NCBI GenBank assembly: GCA_030635365.1
Contig: DAOVYZ010000136.1
Span: 1-8,249 of the forward strand
DNA length: 8,249 bases
DNA from: Bacteroidales bacterium
GTDB lineage: Bacteria; Bacteroidota; Bacteroidia; Bacteroidales; UBA12077
Direction of reading: 5' to 3'
The position numbers and the translations under genes were made by a program. The notes beneath the pieces are model-generated. The model did not search any database and had not been told where the DNA came from. It saw nothing but the letters and a program-made list of their open reading frames with translations. This document shows positions 1-6,155 of this stretch, piece after piece (the first letter of the stretch is position 1; each line of letters opens with the position of its first letter).

Positions 1-339
1 ATATTGAAGAGATTTTCAATAAAAGAGGATAATTCCGGATGGAAACAGTACTTGAAGGAAAACGGGAAAGAAGGGTTTTCGATGACAGCAAAGAAATCCA
101 CCAAAAGAAATATTCTTATTGAATTTACTCATTGTAAGAATATAAAAACAGAAGAAATTATTGAACACATCACAGAATTTTCAAAATATAATCTGAAAAA
201 GATACCAAGCTTTTGGGAACGATTAATAGTATTTCCCAAGGAAATGTATAAATACATGAAGACACTATTTCAAAATATCACTCGAATGAAAATAAGAAAT
301 AAAAAAATAGTAATTAAATCAAAAAATAATGGAAAATGA
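1..339 (+). CDS. Hypothetical small basic protein, probably 5'-truncated by the window edge
   Basis: The product is not recognised. The reading frame is open to the left edge, so the gene may begin upstream; the first start-like codon is TTG at 4 (111 aa), and an internal ATG at 82 would give 86 aa. The protein is rich in Lys and Arg, especially over the last 35 residues. A mixed aromatic and charged stretch (about residues 69-90, with Trp, Phe and Tyr around WERLIVFPKEMYKYMKTLF) could form an amphipathic helix. There is no signal peptide or clear membrane segment. Its TGA stop at 337-339 lies inside the next gene, whose ATG is at 329, giving an 11-base overlap. That overlap suggests translational coupling to the first DUF2589 gene and a shared transcript. 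Low sequence complexity makes a false ORF possible, but the overlap and the common orientation favour a real gene. Confidence 0.5.
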   Translation: MLKRFSIKEDNSGWKQYLKENGKEGFSMTAKKSTKRNILIEFTHCKNIKTEEIIEHITEFSKYNLKKIPSFWERLIVFPKEMYKYMKTLFQNITRMKIRNKKIVIKSKNNGK

Positions 340-904
340 AAATCAATCGATGATGGGTGTAATAAAACCCCTCTCAATAGAAAAAATGGTAGCTGCTCCA
401 ATCGTTGCAGCTGTTAAGGCTCAGTCCATAATGAACGATGAAATGATCGAATTTTTGGATAAAGTTGCTTTAGATAAAAATGGAGAAGTCCGAATGATTC
501 CTTTTGCGTATGAATCTGATGAGATTGACAACGAGGGAAATCCAAATGGGAAGTCACGTAAGATCTCTATAGACCTTCCTTATCTGGCATTGGTTCAACC
601 ACCTTCTCTTGCTATTGAAAATGTGGAAGTTGCTTTTGATTTACGGATTCATACTTCAAGCAATCAAAAGGAAAAACAATTCATTAAAGACTCTAAGGGA
701 AGAAGGATTGAAATAGAAAAAGAAAATACGAATATAGAAACAAGCCTGACACATCAATCTGCTAATGCACGTACATCAGACACGAGTGCAAAATATAGTT
801 TTAAAGTAATTGCAAAAAAACAAGAGCAACCAGAATCTCTAAACAGAATTATAGATATTCTCACAGAGTCATGCCTTGTTCCAAAAATTAAAGACAAAAA
901 ATAA
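329..904 (+). CDS. DUF2589-family protein, copy 1 (191 aa)
   Basis: This resembles the DUF2589 family of uncharacterised bacterial proteins. Family-like elements appear in order. An N-terminal Ala-rich helix (about 16-45) carries the APIVAAVKAQ pattern and is followed by a G-E-V strand (52-60). A central IDLPYLALVQPPSLAIENVE segment spans 81-100 (polar-LP-hydrophobic-PPSL). A final strand AKYSFKVIAKK (154-164) leads into QEQPESLNRIIDIL (165-178), a C-terminal helix. Residues 110-150 form a charged, probably flexible insert. There is no signal peptide, so a cytoplasmic location is likely. No SD-like sequence precedes the ATG, only A-rich sequence, and the start overlaps the end of the upstream ORF. 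The same three blocks recur in the two following genes, so this is one of three paralogues. The biochemical role is unknown. The family call rests on remembered family patterns. Confidence 0.78.
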   Translation: MENENQSMMGVIKPLSIEKMVAAPIVAAVKAQSIMNDEMIEFLDKVALDKNGEVRMIPFAYESDEIDNEGNPNGKSRKISIDLPYLALVQPPSLAIENVEVAFDLRIHTSSNQKEKQFIKDSKGRRIEIEKENTNIETSLTHQSANARTSDTSAKYSFKVIAKKQEQPESLNRIIDILTESCLVPKIKDKK

Positions 905-922
905 ATTGAAACGATTAAAAAA

Positions 923-1018
923 TGAAACCTTCATGATAACTTGGCTTTGACACACACGACAATGATTATATTAGTTTATGCATAGTTATCAGTCAGTGAA
1001 TAGCGTCATGAAGGTTCA
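923..1018. repeat. Long imperfect inverted repeat (hairpin) between DUF2589 copies 1 and 2
   Basis: The arms TGAAACCTTCATGA (923-936) and TCATGAAGGTTCA (1006-1018) pair over 13 bp with one bulged A. An inner pair, GATAACT (935-941) with AGTTATC (984-990), extends the stem and competes for two bases with the outer arm. The loop holds a run of CA dinucleotides. Just 3' of the hairpin, 1019-1055 is locally G+C-rich (AGCAGCCTG... GTGCGTGCGAG) against very AT-rich flanks. There is no U-tract directly after the stem, so a classical terminator is not supported. It could be a transcript-processing or attenuation structure, or the remnant of a small non-autonomous element. No coding ORF is convincing in this 224-base gap. 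Confidence 0.6.
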
Positions 1019-1128
1019 CGAGCAGCCTGTGTATGTGGCTTGTGCGTGCGAGTAACAAAAAAAAATTATTAATAGAAGATGCATATAAGTAATTAAGAAA
1101 AAATCAATAGAAACTTAAATATAAACAG

Positions 1129-1602
1129 ATGAAAGAAGAAAAATCTAAGACAGGGCAAACCTTGTCGGATATTGCCAAAGGAATACAATATACGGTTAAT
1201 GCAGCACAAGATGTTGTTGAGAAATTTTACATTAAATTATTGGATCGCTATTTTGATGACGACCAAAATCCTATTTCGATGGGAATTAATATTTCTGAAG
1301 AAACATCCATTGATGTCCCTTTAATCACCCTGGTTACCCCTACAGGTATGGAGCTTGAAGAACTTGACGTTGACATGAGTTTGCGGGTAGATGGGATTGA
1401 TACTAAAAAAGAAATAACCAAAGCAGGCGATGAAATTAAGCGTGCAAGTTTTAACATTTCTTTTGCTTCGGGTAGTGATAAAACGGGCAGAGATGCGAAT
1501 ATGATTGATATAAAAATGAAATTTAAAAAAGGAGATGCCCCTGAAGGCATCCAGCGTATTATTGAAAGTTTTGCAAATAATGTAATACCAAAAGATAAAT
1601 AA
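1129..1602 (+). CDS. DUF2589-like protein, copy 2, divergent and shortest (157 aa)
   Basis: This is a divergent relative of its two neighbours. It keeps an N-terminal helix (about 11-40), a central IDVPLITLVTPTGMELEELDVDMSLRVDG block (61-89) matching the polar-P-L-hydrophobic-P-strand region of copies 1 and 3, and the C-terminal GDAPEGIQRIIESF motif (135-148), equivalent to QEQPESLNRIIDIL and QDKPEGLQKMLDLI. It lacks the AAP/GAP helix signature. Its insert (110-125, SFASGSDKTGRDANMI) is short and Ser/Gly/Asp-rich. Product length is below that of both neighbours, mainly because of the shorter insert. It is likely cytoplasmic. The stop at 1600-1602 is followed after one base by the ATG of copy 3, so the two are very probably cotranscribed. 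No SD precedes the start; the leader is A-rich. Function is unknown. Confidence 0.7.
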   Translation: MKEEKSKTGQTLSDIAKGIQYTVNAAQDVVEKFYIKLLDRYFDDDQNPISMGINISEETSIDVPLITLVTPTGMELEELDVDMSLRVDGIDTKKEITKAGDEIKRASFNISFASGSDKTGRDANMIDIKMKFKKGDAPEGIQRIIESFANNVIPKDK

Positions 1603-1603
1603 A

Positions 1604-2149
1604 ATGGAAAATAATGTAGCAAATCAGATTGGTTCTTTACCTATGAAAGAACTTATTGGTGCACCGTTTCGTGCAACAATGGAGTCTCAAATCGCATTAG
1701 CGGAGAGTACGTATGAATTTATTAAACTAATAGGATTCGATGAGGAAGGGGAATTAAAAACCATCAATTTTGATGTCCCCATTGCAGAAAAGTTAGAAGA
1801 AGGGACAGTTACTTATACAAAGGAAACAGTGAAAGCACCGCTCCTTTCTTTACTTCCTATTCCCTCATTAATGATTGACAAAGTTACGGTTGATTTTCAA
1901 TTGGAAGTTAAAGCAACCATGGAAAACATTGATAAGTATGATTCAAGTAATGAAGACTCCGTTAAAAAGCTGAAACTGTTTTCATTAAAGAAGACAGAAA
2001 TGCTTGGGAAAATCAGTGAGTCAAAAGAAAATACGCGAAAAACCAGTATGGGGGCAAAATATCAATTTCGTGTAGAGGCAAACATGCAGGATAAACCCGA
2101 AGGTTTGCAAAAGATGCTTGATCTCATTATTTCAAGAATGACACCTTAG
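1604..2149 (+). CDS. DUF2589-family protein, copy 3, the most canonical (181 aa)
   Basis: This is the clearest DUF2589 member in the window. The N-terminal amphipathic helix ELIGAPFRATMESQIALAES (16-35) runs into TYEFIKLIGFDEEGELKTINF (36-56). A linker precedes the central KAPLLSLLPIPSLMIDKVTV strand region (77-96). A Lys/Glu/Ser-rich insert (about 107-148) follows. The C-terminal AKYQFRVEANMQDKPEGLQKMLDLI (151-175) ends in a helix. The order is helix, strands, strands, helix, with no signal peptide or membrane span. Expansion to three adjacent copies with divergent inserts suggests heteromeric packing of related beta-rich subunits, which is inference. The ATG lies one base after the stop of copy 2. 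The stop TAG at 2147-2149 is followed immediately by the first of three short repeats able to form hairpins. No enzymatic motif is visible and the function is unknown. Confidence 0.82.
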   Translation: MENNVANQIGSLPMKELIGAPFRATMESQIALAESTYEFIKLIGFDEEGELKTINFDVPIAEKLEEGTVTYTKETVKAPLLSLLPIPSLMIDKVTVDFQLEVKATMENIDKYDSSNEDSVKKLKLFSLKKTEMLGKISESKENTRKTSMGAKYQFRVEANMQDKPEGLQKMLDLIISRMTP

Positions 2150-2151
2150 AA

Positions 2152-2238
2152 GCAGGATTTTTCAACACTACTGTTTCTTTGCACACCCTTGTCCGGTTTG
2201 AAAGCCTGCCGAAGCTTTTGTAAAAGCAGGTTTTCAAA
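2152..2238. repeat. Three short repeats (two direct, one inverted) forming alternative hairpins
   Basis: GCAGGATTTTTCAA (2152-2165) and GCAGGTTTTCAAA (2226-2238) are near-identical direct copies. TTTGAAAGCCTGC (2197-2209) lies between them in inverted orientation. In RNA the middle copy can pair with the right copy (13 pairs including one G-U, 16-base loop) or with the left copy (a weaker stem with a two-base bulge), but not both. The loop of the right hairpin holds a further 6-bp stem, GCTTTT/AAAAGC (2214-2227), as a competing fold. The region starts three bases after the stop of DUF2589 copy 3. No U-tract follows on either strand, so this is not a simple intrinsic terminator. Confidence 0.6.
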
Positions 2239-2239
2239 A

Positions 2240-2348
2240 AAGGAGTATCAAAAAATTGTAAAAATGATTATTACGGATTGGAATTTATGAATTTTTCCAA
2301 AAAAGAGAAGGTCACTTCTGAGTTGATAATCAGCACATGCTACTCCTT
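2240..2348 (+). other. Non-coding stretch with nested inverted repeats, possible structured RNA
   Basis: An 8-bp inverted repeat, AAGGAGTA (2240-2247) with TACTCCTT (2341-2348), brackets three smaller hairpins: TTGGAA/TTCCAA (2278-2283 with 2295-2300), AGAAG/CTTCT with the four-base loop GTCA (2306-2319), and TGAT/ATCA around 2324-2332. The result is a multibranch fold closed by a long-range stem, immediately upstream of the two-membrane-segment gene. Short stems like these arise by chance in AT-rich DNA, so the RNA or leader interpretation is tentative. No ORF of credible length occupies the stretch. Confidence 0.3.
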
Positions 2349-2389
2349 ATACAATATTTTGCAATTTGCATAACTATAAGAATATATCA

Positions 2390-2878
2390 ATGAAATTAAA
2401 CTTTAAAATATCAAGGAAAATGAAAGAGTTTATATGTAAGATTATTGACAAATCAGAAAATGAATCTGACATTGAGGAAATCGATGCAATTGAATCTAAT
2501 GTTGAGGAACTTGATACAAATAAACAGGAAGAAAAAGCTCCTTTTGGAGTAGTTAAAATCTGGGTTTGTGTGATGTTAGTATACATTGTAATTTTTGGAT
2601 ACATAGGCTATATTGCCTTTTGGCCCATGGCATTCAATGATCCGGAACAAAATGTAGCAAAGTATTTTGCAATTATTGATAAATATGGTCAAAATATTTC
2701 TGATAATCAGAATGAAGATGTATTTAAATTAACCATAAACGAACTTGTAAAAAAAGCGGAAGAAGGTGCAACCGATATTCAACAATTGGCTTCTCAGTCA
2801 TTCAATATTGTTCTTGGTGCTTTTCTGGTTTTTTTATCCGCAACCGTTACCACTATATTCCAGGGAAGGAGGAGGTAG
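2390..2878 (+). CDS. Small membrane protein with two predicted transmembrane segments (162 aa)
   Basis: The family is not recognised. I place the start at ATG 2390; an in-frame TTG at 2366 would add eight residues but has no supporting signal. The N-terminal 20 residues are basic (MKLNFKISRKMKEF), and residues 21-50 are strongly acidic (repeated Glu and Asp) and probably disordered. The first membrane segment is about 52-79 (GVVKIWVCVMLVYIVIFGYIGYIAF). A soluble loop of about 55 residues (82-136, rich in Asp, Asn and Lys) follows. The second segment is about 138-157 (FNIVLGAFLVFLSATVTTIF) and ends in a basic GRRR tail. The positive-inside rule suggests both termini are cytoplasmic with the loop outside the membrane. 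It sits between the DUF2589 cluster and the helical-protein pair, with gaps of about 240 and 196 bases, and could anchor products of either set. Confidence 0.7.
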   Translation: MKLNFKISRKMKEFICKIIDKSENESDIEEIDAIESNVEELDTNKQEEKAPFGVVKIWVCVMLVYIVIFGYIGYIAFWPMAFNDPEQNVAKYFAIIDKYGQNISDNQNEDVFKLTINELVKKAEEGATDIQQLASQSFNIVLGAFLVFLSATVTTIFQGRRR

Positions 2879-3074
2879 AATCTTCATTCTTGTTCTAATA
2901 TAGTACAACTATGTTGATATTAAATATTTTCAGTACTGGCAGTTTCATTATATCAAAGTAAAAGTATAAGAGCAATGCGATGTATTATGCTGGTAAAAAG
3001 TTACTAATTGCTTTTTAATTACAAACAAAATAATAGACAAATGAAGATCCAATAACCTATTAAAAAATAAAATT

Positions 3075-4106
3075 ATGGCAAATTTAATCCAACATACTAT
3101 AAGTCTTATTGGGAACATAAAAAATCTGGATAAAAATCTGGAAGAACTTATAGAAAAGTTTAAGTCTCAAACAAACACTTTAGAAGAGACAGAAAAAAGA
3201 TTATTGATTTCAAAAAGAATATGCGAAAAACTGGATGAATTGTTCAATGTATTGGAGAATGCAGAAACTGCTTTATCTGGTTTGTTGAATATATCTTATG
3301 TAGGTGACGTAGCACAAGAATCACATAAATCAGAGGTTAAAATAAAGGAGGAAGTTGATCAGTCAAAAATAAAAGCCAACGAATTAGAAAGAAAAATAAA
3401 AACATATAGAGATATGTTGGCAAAATACAGAGCTTATATAAAAAAGACAGTAAAAGCTCTTACGGATATTGACAAGTTCCTAAAAAAAGAGGGGCAACAA
3501 GTTGATAAAACCCATAAAATGAATATGCAATTGCAAGACAGTAGGTATAAAAACCTTTCACAAGAGAGGCTCAACAATTCATCCAAATTACAAATCAAAT
3601 TATTAAAAGTTCCCAATGAGGTTGTTGACAAAGTAAATGACTTAACAGTCAAAATAGAATTAAATCTTACCGAAATCCAAGAGTTGTGCGAAACAGCAGA
3701 AGAGGTAACTACTCCTATACAAGAAGTGCTAAGTGAAGCAAAGCGCATTGTAAGTACAGTAGATAAAATAAATGAGGCATTGAATAAAGTGTTGAGTATT
3801 ACATATTCAGGAGGAAAAACAGCTCTTGCTATTAAAAAAATAATTACAGTTACAGAAGCAACACCCGGGATAAAAGATCTTACAGTGTCAGCGGTAGATA
3901 TTCTAGAACCATTATTAAAGGAACTATTGGTAAATACAAATGAGATAACAGGTATCGATCCATGCTTAAAAAGTTTAGAAAATATAGTGGCGAAATTGCG
4001 AACTATAGAAAAACATAAAAACGAAATCCAAAAAGCTATTTCAACTTTTATTGATAAAAATAATCCCCAAGAAACTTTTGACCAAGTTGAAGAACAGGGC
4101 GATTAA
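3075..4106 (+). CDS. Long alpha-helical protein, paralogue A (343 aa)
   Basis: The family is not recognised. The sequence is almost entirely helix-forming, with heptad-like spacing of Leu and Ile. Coiled-coil-like stretches lie at about 15-65, 85-140 and 180-240. Compared with the protein from 4588, it shares the N-terminal QHT..LI.N...D.NL..LI..F block, an ALSG...YVG turn (66-76), a KIKTYRDMLAKYRAYIKK helix (107-124), a SRYKNLSQERLN loop (156-167) and a C-terminal NPQETFDQV motif (330-338). The last 36 residues of each protein align without gaps, with 14 identities by my count. It is charged and soluble in character, without a signal peptide or obvious membrane span; only 240-290 is moderately hydrophobic. 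The ATG follows TAAAATT with no SD, the same ten-base start context as the paralogue. A structural or scaffold role, or one half of a two-component helical complex, are possibilities. Confidence 0.75.
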   Translation: MANLIQHTISLIGNIKNLDKNLEELIEKFKSQTNTLEETEKRLLISKRICEKLDELFNVLENAETALSGLLNISYVGDVAQESHKSEVKIKEEVDQSKIKANELERKIKTYRDMLAKYRAYIKKTVKALTDIDKFLKKEGQQVDKTHKMNMQLQDSRYKNLSQERLNNSSKLQIKLLKVPNEVVDKVNDLTVKIELNLTEIQELCETAEEVTTPIQEVLSEAKRIVSTVDKINEALNKVLSITYSGGKTALAIKKIITVTEATPGIKDLTVSAVDILEPLLKELLVNTNEITGIDPCLKSLENIVAKLRTIEKHKNEIQKAISTFIDKNNPQETFDQVEEQGD

Positions 4107-4172
4107 AAGTTAATTTAATGGAAAGAGAAGAGCCGAATAAATAAATAATCAATAATAAGAAAATGTAAAAAG

Positions 4173-4529
4173 ATGATTTGGAAAATAGAAAAAATTAAAG
4201 AAAATGACCAACCTGTTGATAAAGGTATTCTTAAGAATGCAATGGAAATGGCTAAGTCATTAACACCAAGGACACGCAATTCACAAACGAAATGTTCCAA
4301 GGTAATAAGATTAATTAAAAAAGCAGAAAAAGAACAAGGGCAGGGAGCTGTCCAAAACAGAAGTGTCAGGCAGTCATTGCATGAAGCATATAGCCTTTTA
4401 AGTCAGTTAGAGAGCGAAAGGGATACAACTCCTGCTAAACATGAAAAAACAACAGTTAAAGGTAAAACATGGGCTCAAAAATATTTGAGCAAATCCTTAT
4501 CTCGAATACTGAAAAAACCATGTCAATAA
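4173..4529 (+). CDS. Small basic hypothetical protein between the two helical paralogues (118 aa)
   Basis: The family is not recognised. The product is Lys/Arg-rich and likely positively charged overall. Helix-forming stretches lie at about 16-54 (GILKNAMEMAKSL, then KVIRLIKKAEKEQ) and 65-82 (VRQSLHEAYSLLSQLES). They are separated by a Gly/Gln turn and followed by a basic tail (KTWAQKYLSKSLSRILKK, 98-115) that could form an amphipathic helix. Two Cys (41 and 117) are far apart. There is no signal peptide or membrane segment. The ATG at 4173 is preceded directly by an in-frame TAA and an A-rich leader. Gaps of 66 and 58 bases to the flanking paralogous genes suggest one transcript and a shared role, perhaps as a small partner or adaptor of the helical proteins. 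That role is inferred from position only. Confidence 0.6.
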   Translation: MIWKIEKIKENDQPVDKGILKNAMEMAKSLTPRTRNSQTKCSKVIRLIKKAEKEQGQGAVQNRSVRQSLHEAYSLLSQLESERDTTPAKHEKTTVKGKTWAQKYLSKSLSRILKKPCQ

Positions 4530-4587
4530 AACATTACCAAAGGCTAAGTATAAATAAAATTGGGTTAATAACTTTAAAAGTAAAATT

Positions 4588-5628
4588 ATGAGTGCGATAG
4601 CAACAACAAGTACTACAGATCAAACCAAACATACCGTTGGTCTTATTAATAATTTATACAGTATAGACAGTAACCTCATGAAGTTAATAAGAAGGTTTCG
4701 AGTGTTGCAGAAAGTATTGAAAGATCTTGAAGATATCTTAATGATCTCTAAAAAATTGGCAGACAAATTAGGGGAATTAAAAGTTTTGTTATTAATAGTA
4801 GAAAAAGCTCTTATGGCATTATCCGGAGCTCCATATGTAGGTCCCTTTGCCAAAGCGGCACAACAGGTAGTTGCTCAAATAAGAAAAGTAGTGAGTCAAG
4901 CTAAGAAAAGAGTTGATGACTTAGAGAAAAAAATAAAACCACACAGGGAGAAAATAGCTAAGTTTAGAGAATATATCGACAAGATAGTAAATAAACTATC
5001 TAAAGTCGATGGCTTTGTTAAAAAAGATAACCAGCTAGTGAGTGCGGCCCATATTACCACAAGTGCCCTTCCTCCGGGTAGATACAAAAATGTGTCCCAA
5101 AGGCGACTCAATCATGCTTCCGACTTACAAAATAAAATTCTAATCATACCAAAAGATATTCTTGATCAAGTAGAAAATATCTTATCTCAAATAGATCCCA
5201 TAATAGATGCAATTGAACAGTTATGTAAAATAATTAATAAAGTGTTTAAGCCTATTATAACCGTTATGGATGAGCTTGATAGGGTTTTATTTGTAGTGAA
5301 AGATATAAACAAAGTAATGGATAAAAAGATATACGTTGTACTTAAATATATGTCCATTAAAGATGTTTTAGAATTACTTGATAATCCTGTATTTGCGGCC
5401 GCACAGAAAATTATTAAACCTTTACTTGATCCTTTGTTAAAACAATTAGGTATGGGTGTTGTTGGTGTTCCCGGTTTAGGACAAAGTGTTGGAAGCCTCG
5501 GTAAAGTCTTTGGTAAATTAGGTGAAATGGATAAACTTAAAAATCAAATAATAGAGTCTATTACACTCTTTACAGGAGACCAAAATCCACAAAAAACATT
5601 TAAACAAGTTGATGCCGGGAAGCTATAA
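4588..5628 (+). CDS. Long alpha-helical protein, paralogue B, with more hydrophobic stretches (346 aa)
   Basis: This is a clear paralogue of the protein from 3075, with the same length and block order: KHTVGLINNLYSIDSNL (14-30), ALSGAPYVGPF (77-87), KIKPHREKIAKFREYIDK (115-132), PGRYKNVSQRRLN (163-175) and NPQKTFKQV (333-341). It differs in hydrophobicity. Residues 62-102 (VLLLIVEKALMALSGAPYVG...) and 266-310 (VFAAAQKIIKPLL... then a Gly/Val-rich GMGVVGVPGLGQSVGSLG stretch) could insert into or lie on a membrane, whereas paralogue A is more charged there. It has no signal peptide. The ATG at 4588 shares TAAAATTATG with paralogue A. A conserved helical core paired with one hydrophobic partner recalls multi-component alpha-helical assemblies, including alpha-pore-forming toxins, but no diagnostic toxin motif is visible and that comparison is weak. 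Confidence 0.75.
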   Translation: MSAIATTSTTDQTKHTVGLINNLYSIDSNLMKLIRRFRVLQKVLKDLEDILMISKKLADKLGELKVLLLIVEKALMALSGAPYVGPFAKAAQQVVAQIRKVVSQAKKRVDDLEKKIKPHREKIAKFREYIDKIVNKLSKVDGFVKKDNQLVSAAHITTSALPPGRYKNVSQRRLNHASDLQNKILIIPKDILDQVENILSQIDPIIDAIEQLCKIINKVFKPIITVMDELDRVLFVVKDINKVMDKKIYVVLKYMSIKDVLELLDNPVFAAAQKIIKPLLDPLLKQLGMGVVGVPGLGQSVGSLGKVFGKLGEMDKLKNQIIESITLFTGDQNPQKTFKQVDAGKL

Positions 5629-5746
5629 TGTCATTCTTAAAGGATTTATAAAAGTTTTAATTATTAGTAAAATGATGATTAATATGGACTGAAAAAGATT
5701 CAATAAGCAGTAAACAGAACCTATTTATTAACTAAAAAAAGAAAAA

Positions 5747-6082
5747 ATGAATTTAAAATCAAAATTCCAGATTTACCAATCAGGTAATGAATACCGCTTT
5801 AGGTTATTATCTAGAAATGGAAGAAGAATTCTTGCCGGAGAAGCTTATACGACAAAACAAAATTGTTTAAAAGGTATTTACTCAGTACAAAAAAACGCTC
5901 AGGAAGATAAATGTTTTGAGAAAAAGAAATCCTCTAATGGGAAATTCTATTTTGTTTTAAAAGCTGCTAATGGTGAAATAATCGGATCAAGCCAAATGTA
6001 TGCCTCTAATTCGGGAAGGAATACAGGAATTTGTATGCTTAAGACCAATGTTTTTGAAGCTATTGTAGAAGATATAACCTAG
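5747..6082 (+). CDS. YegP/DUF1508 (UPF0339) family protein with two tandem repeats (111 aa)
   Basis: The protein has the duplicated DUF1508 architecture. Repeat 1 (about 6-50) reads KFQIYQSGNEYRFRLLSRNG, then an ILAGEAYTTKQNC..GI.SV.KNA pattern. Repeat 2 (about 57-103) reads GKFYFVLKAANGEIIGSSQMY, then NSGRNTGICMLKTN. Each unit is expected to fold as a small beta-sheet with one helix, and the length fits YegP-type proteins with two units. Repeat 2 keeps the classical FYFVLKAANGEIIGSS core, while repeat 1 is more divergent (LLSRNGRRILAGE). It is cytoplasmic with no signal peptide. No molecular activity is established for the family to my knowledge. A long A-run precedes the ATG and no SD is seen. 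It lies 118 bases after the helical pair and 73 bases before the amidoligase-like gene; cotranscription with the latter is plausible. Confidence 0.88.
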   Translation: MNLKSKFQIYQSGNEYRFRLLSRNGRRILAGEAYTTKQNCLKGIYSVQKNAQEDKCFEKKKSSNGKFYFVLKAANGEIIGSSQMYASNSGRNTGICMLKTNVFEAIVEDIT

Positions 6083-6155
6083 TTTAAAAAACCAAGCTCT
6101 AAGATAACTGTTTGTTCAAAGAAAGTAGATCGTATGGCAATCAAAAACAATAACT

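Noticed and set aside
1248..1622. Minus-strand ORF of 124 aa over DUF2589 copy 2
   Set aside because: It lies antisense to a gene with clear family blocks, and its Ser/Ile-rich composition is typical of a shadow frame.
2240..2348. Retron-type msr/msd RNA
   Set aside because: A bracketed multibranch fold is not enough, and no reverse transcriptase gene is present in the window.
2366..2389. TTG start extending the membrane protein by eight residues
   Set aside because: No ribosome binding signal supports it, and an ATG lies in frame at 2390 before the basic N-terminus.
2972..3020. Terminator-like AGCAAT/ATTGCT stem followed by TTTTT
   Set aside because: The stem is only 6 bp with a 29-base loop and is AT-rich, too weak to call.
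4588..5628. Assignment of the helical paralogue as an alpha-pore-forming toxin
   Set aside because: Only general helical and hydrophobic character supports it; no signal peptide, beta-tongue or family motif could be identified.
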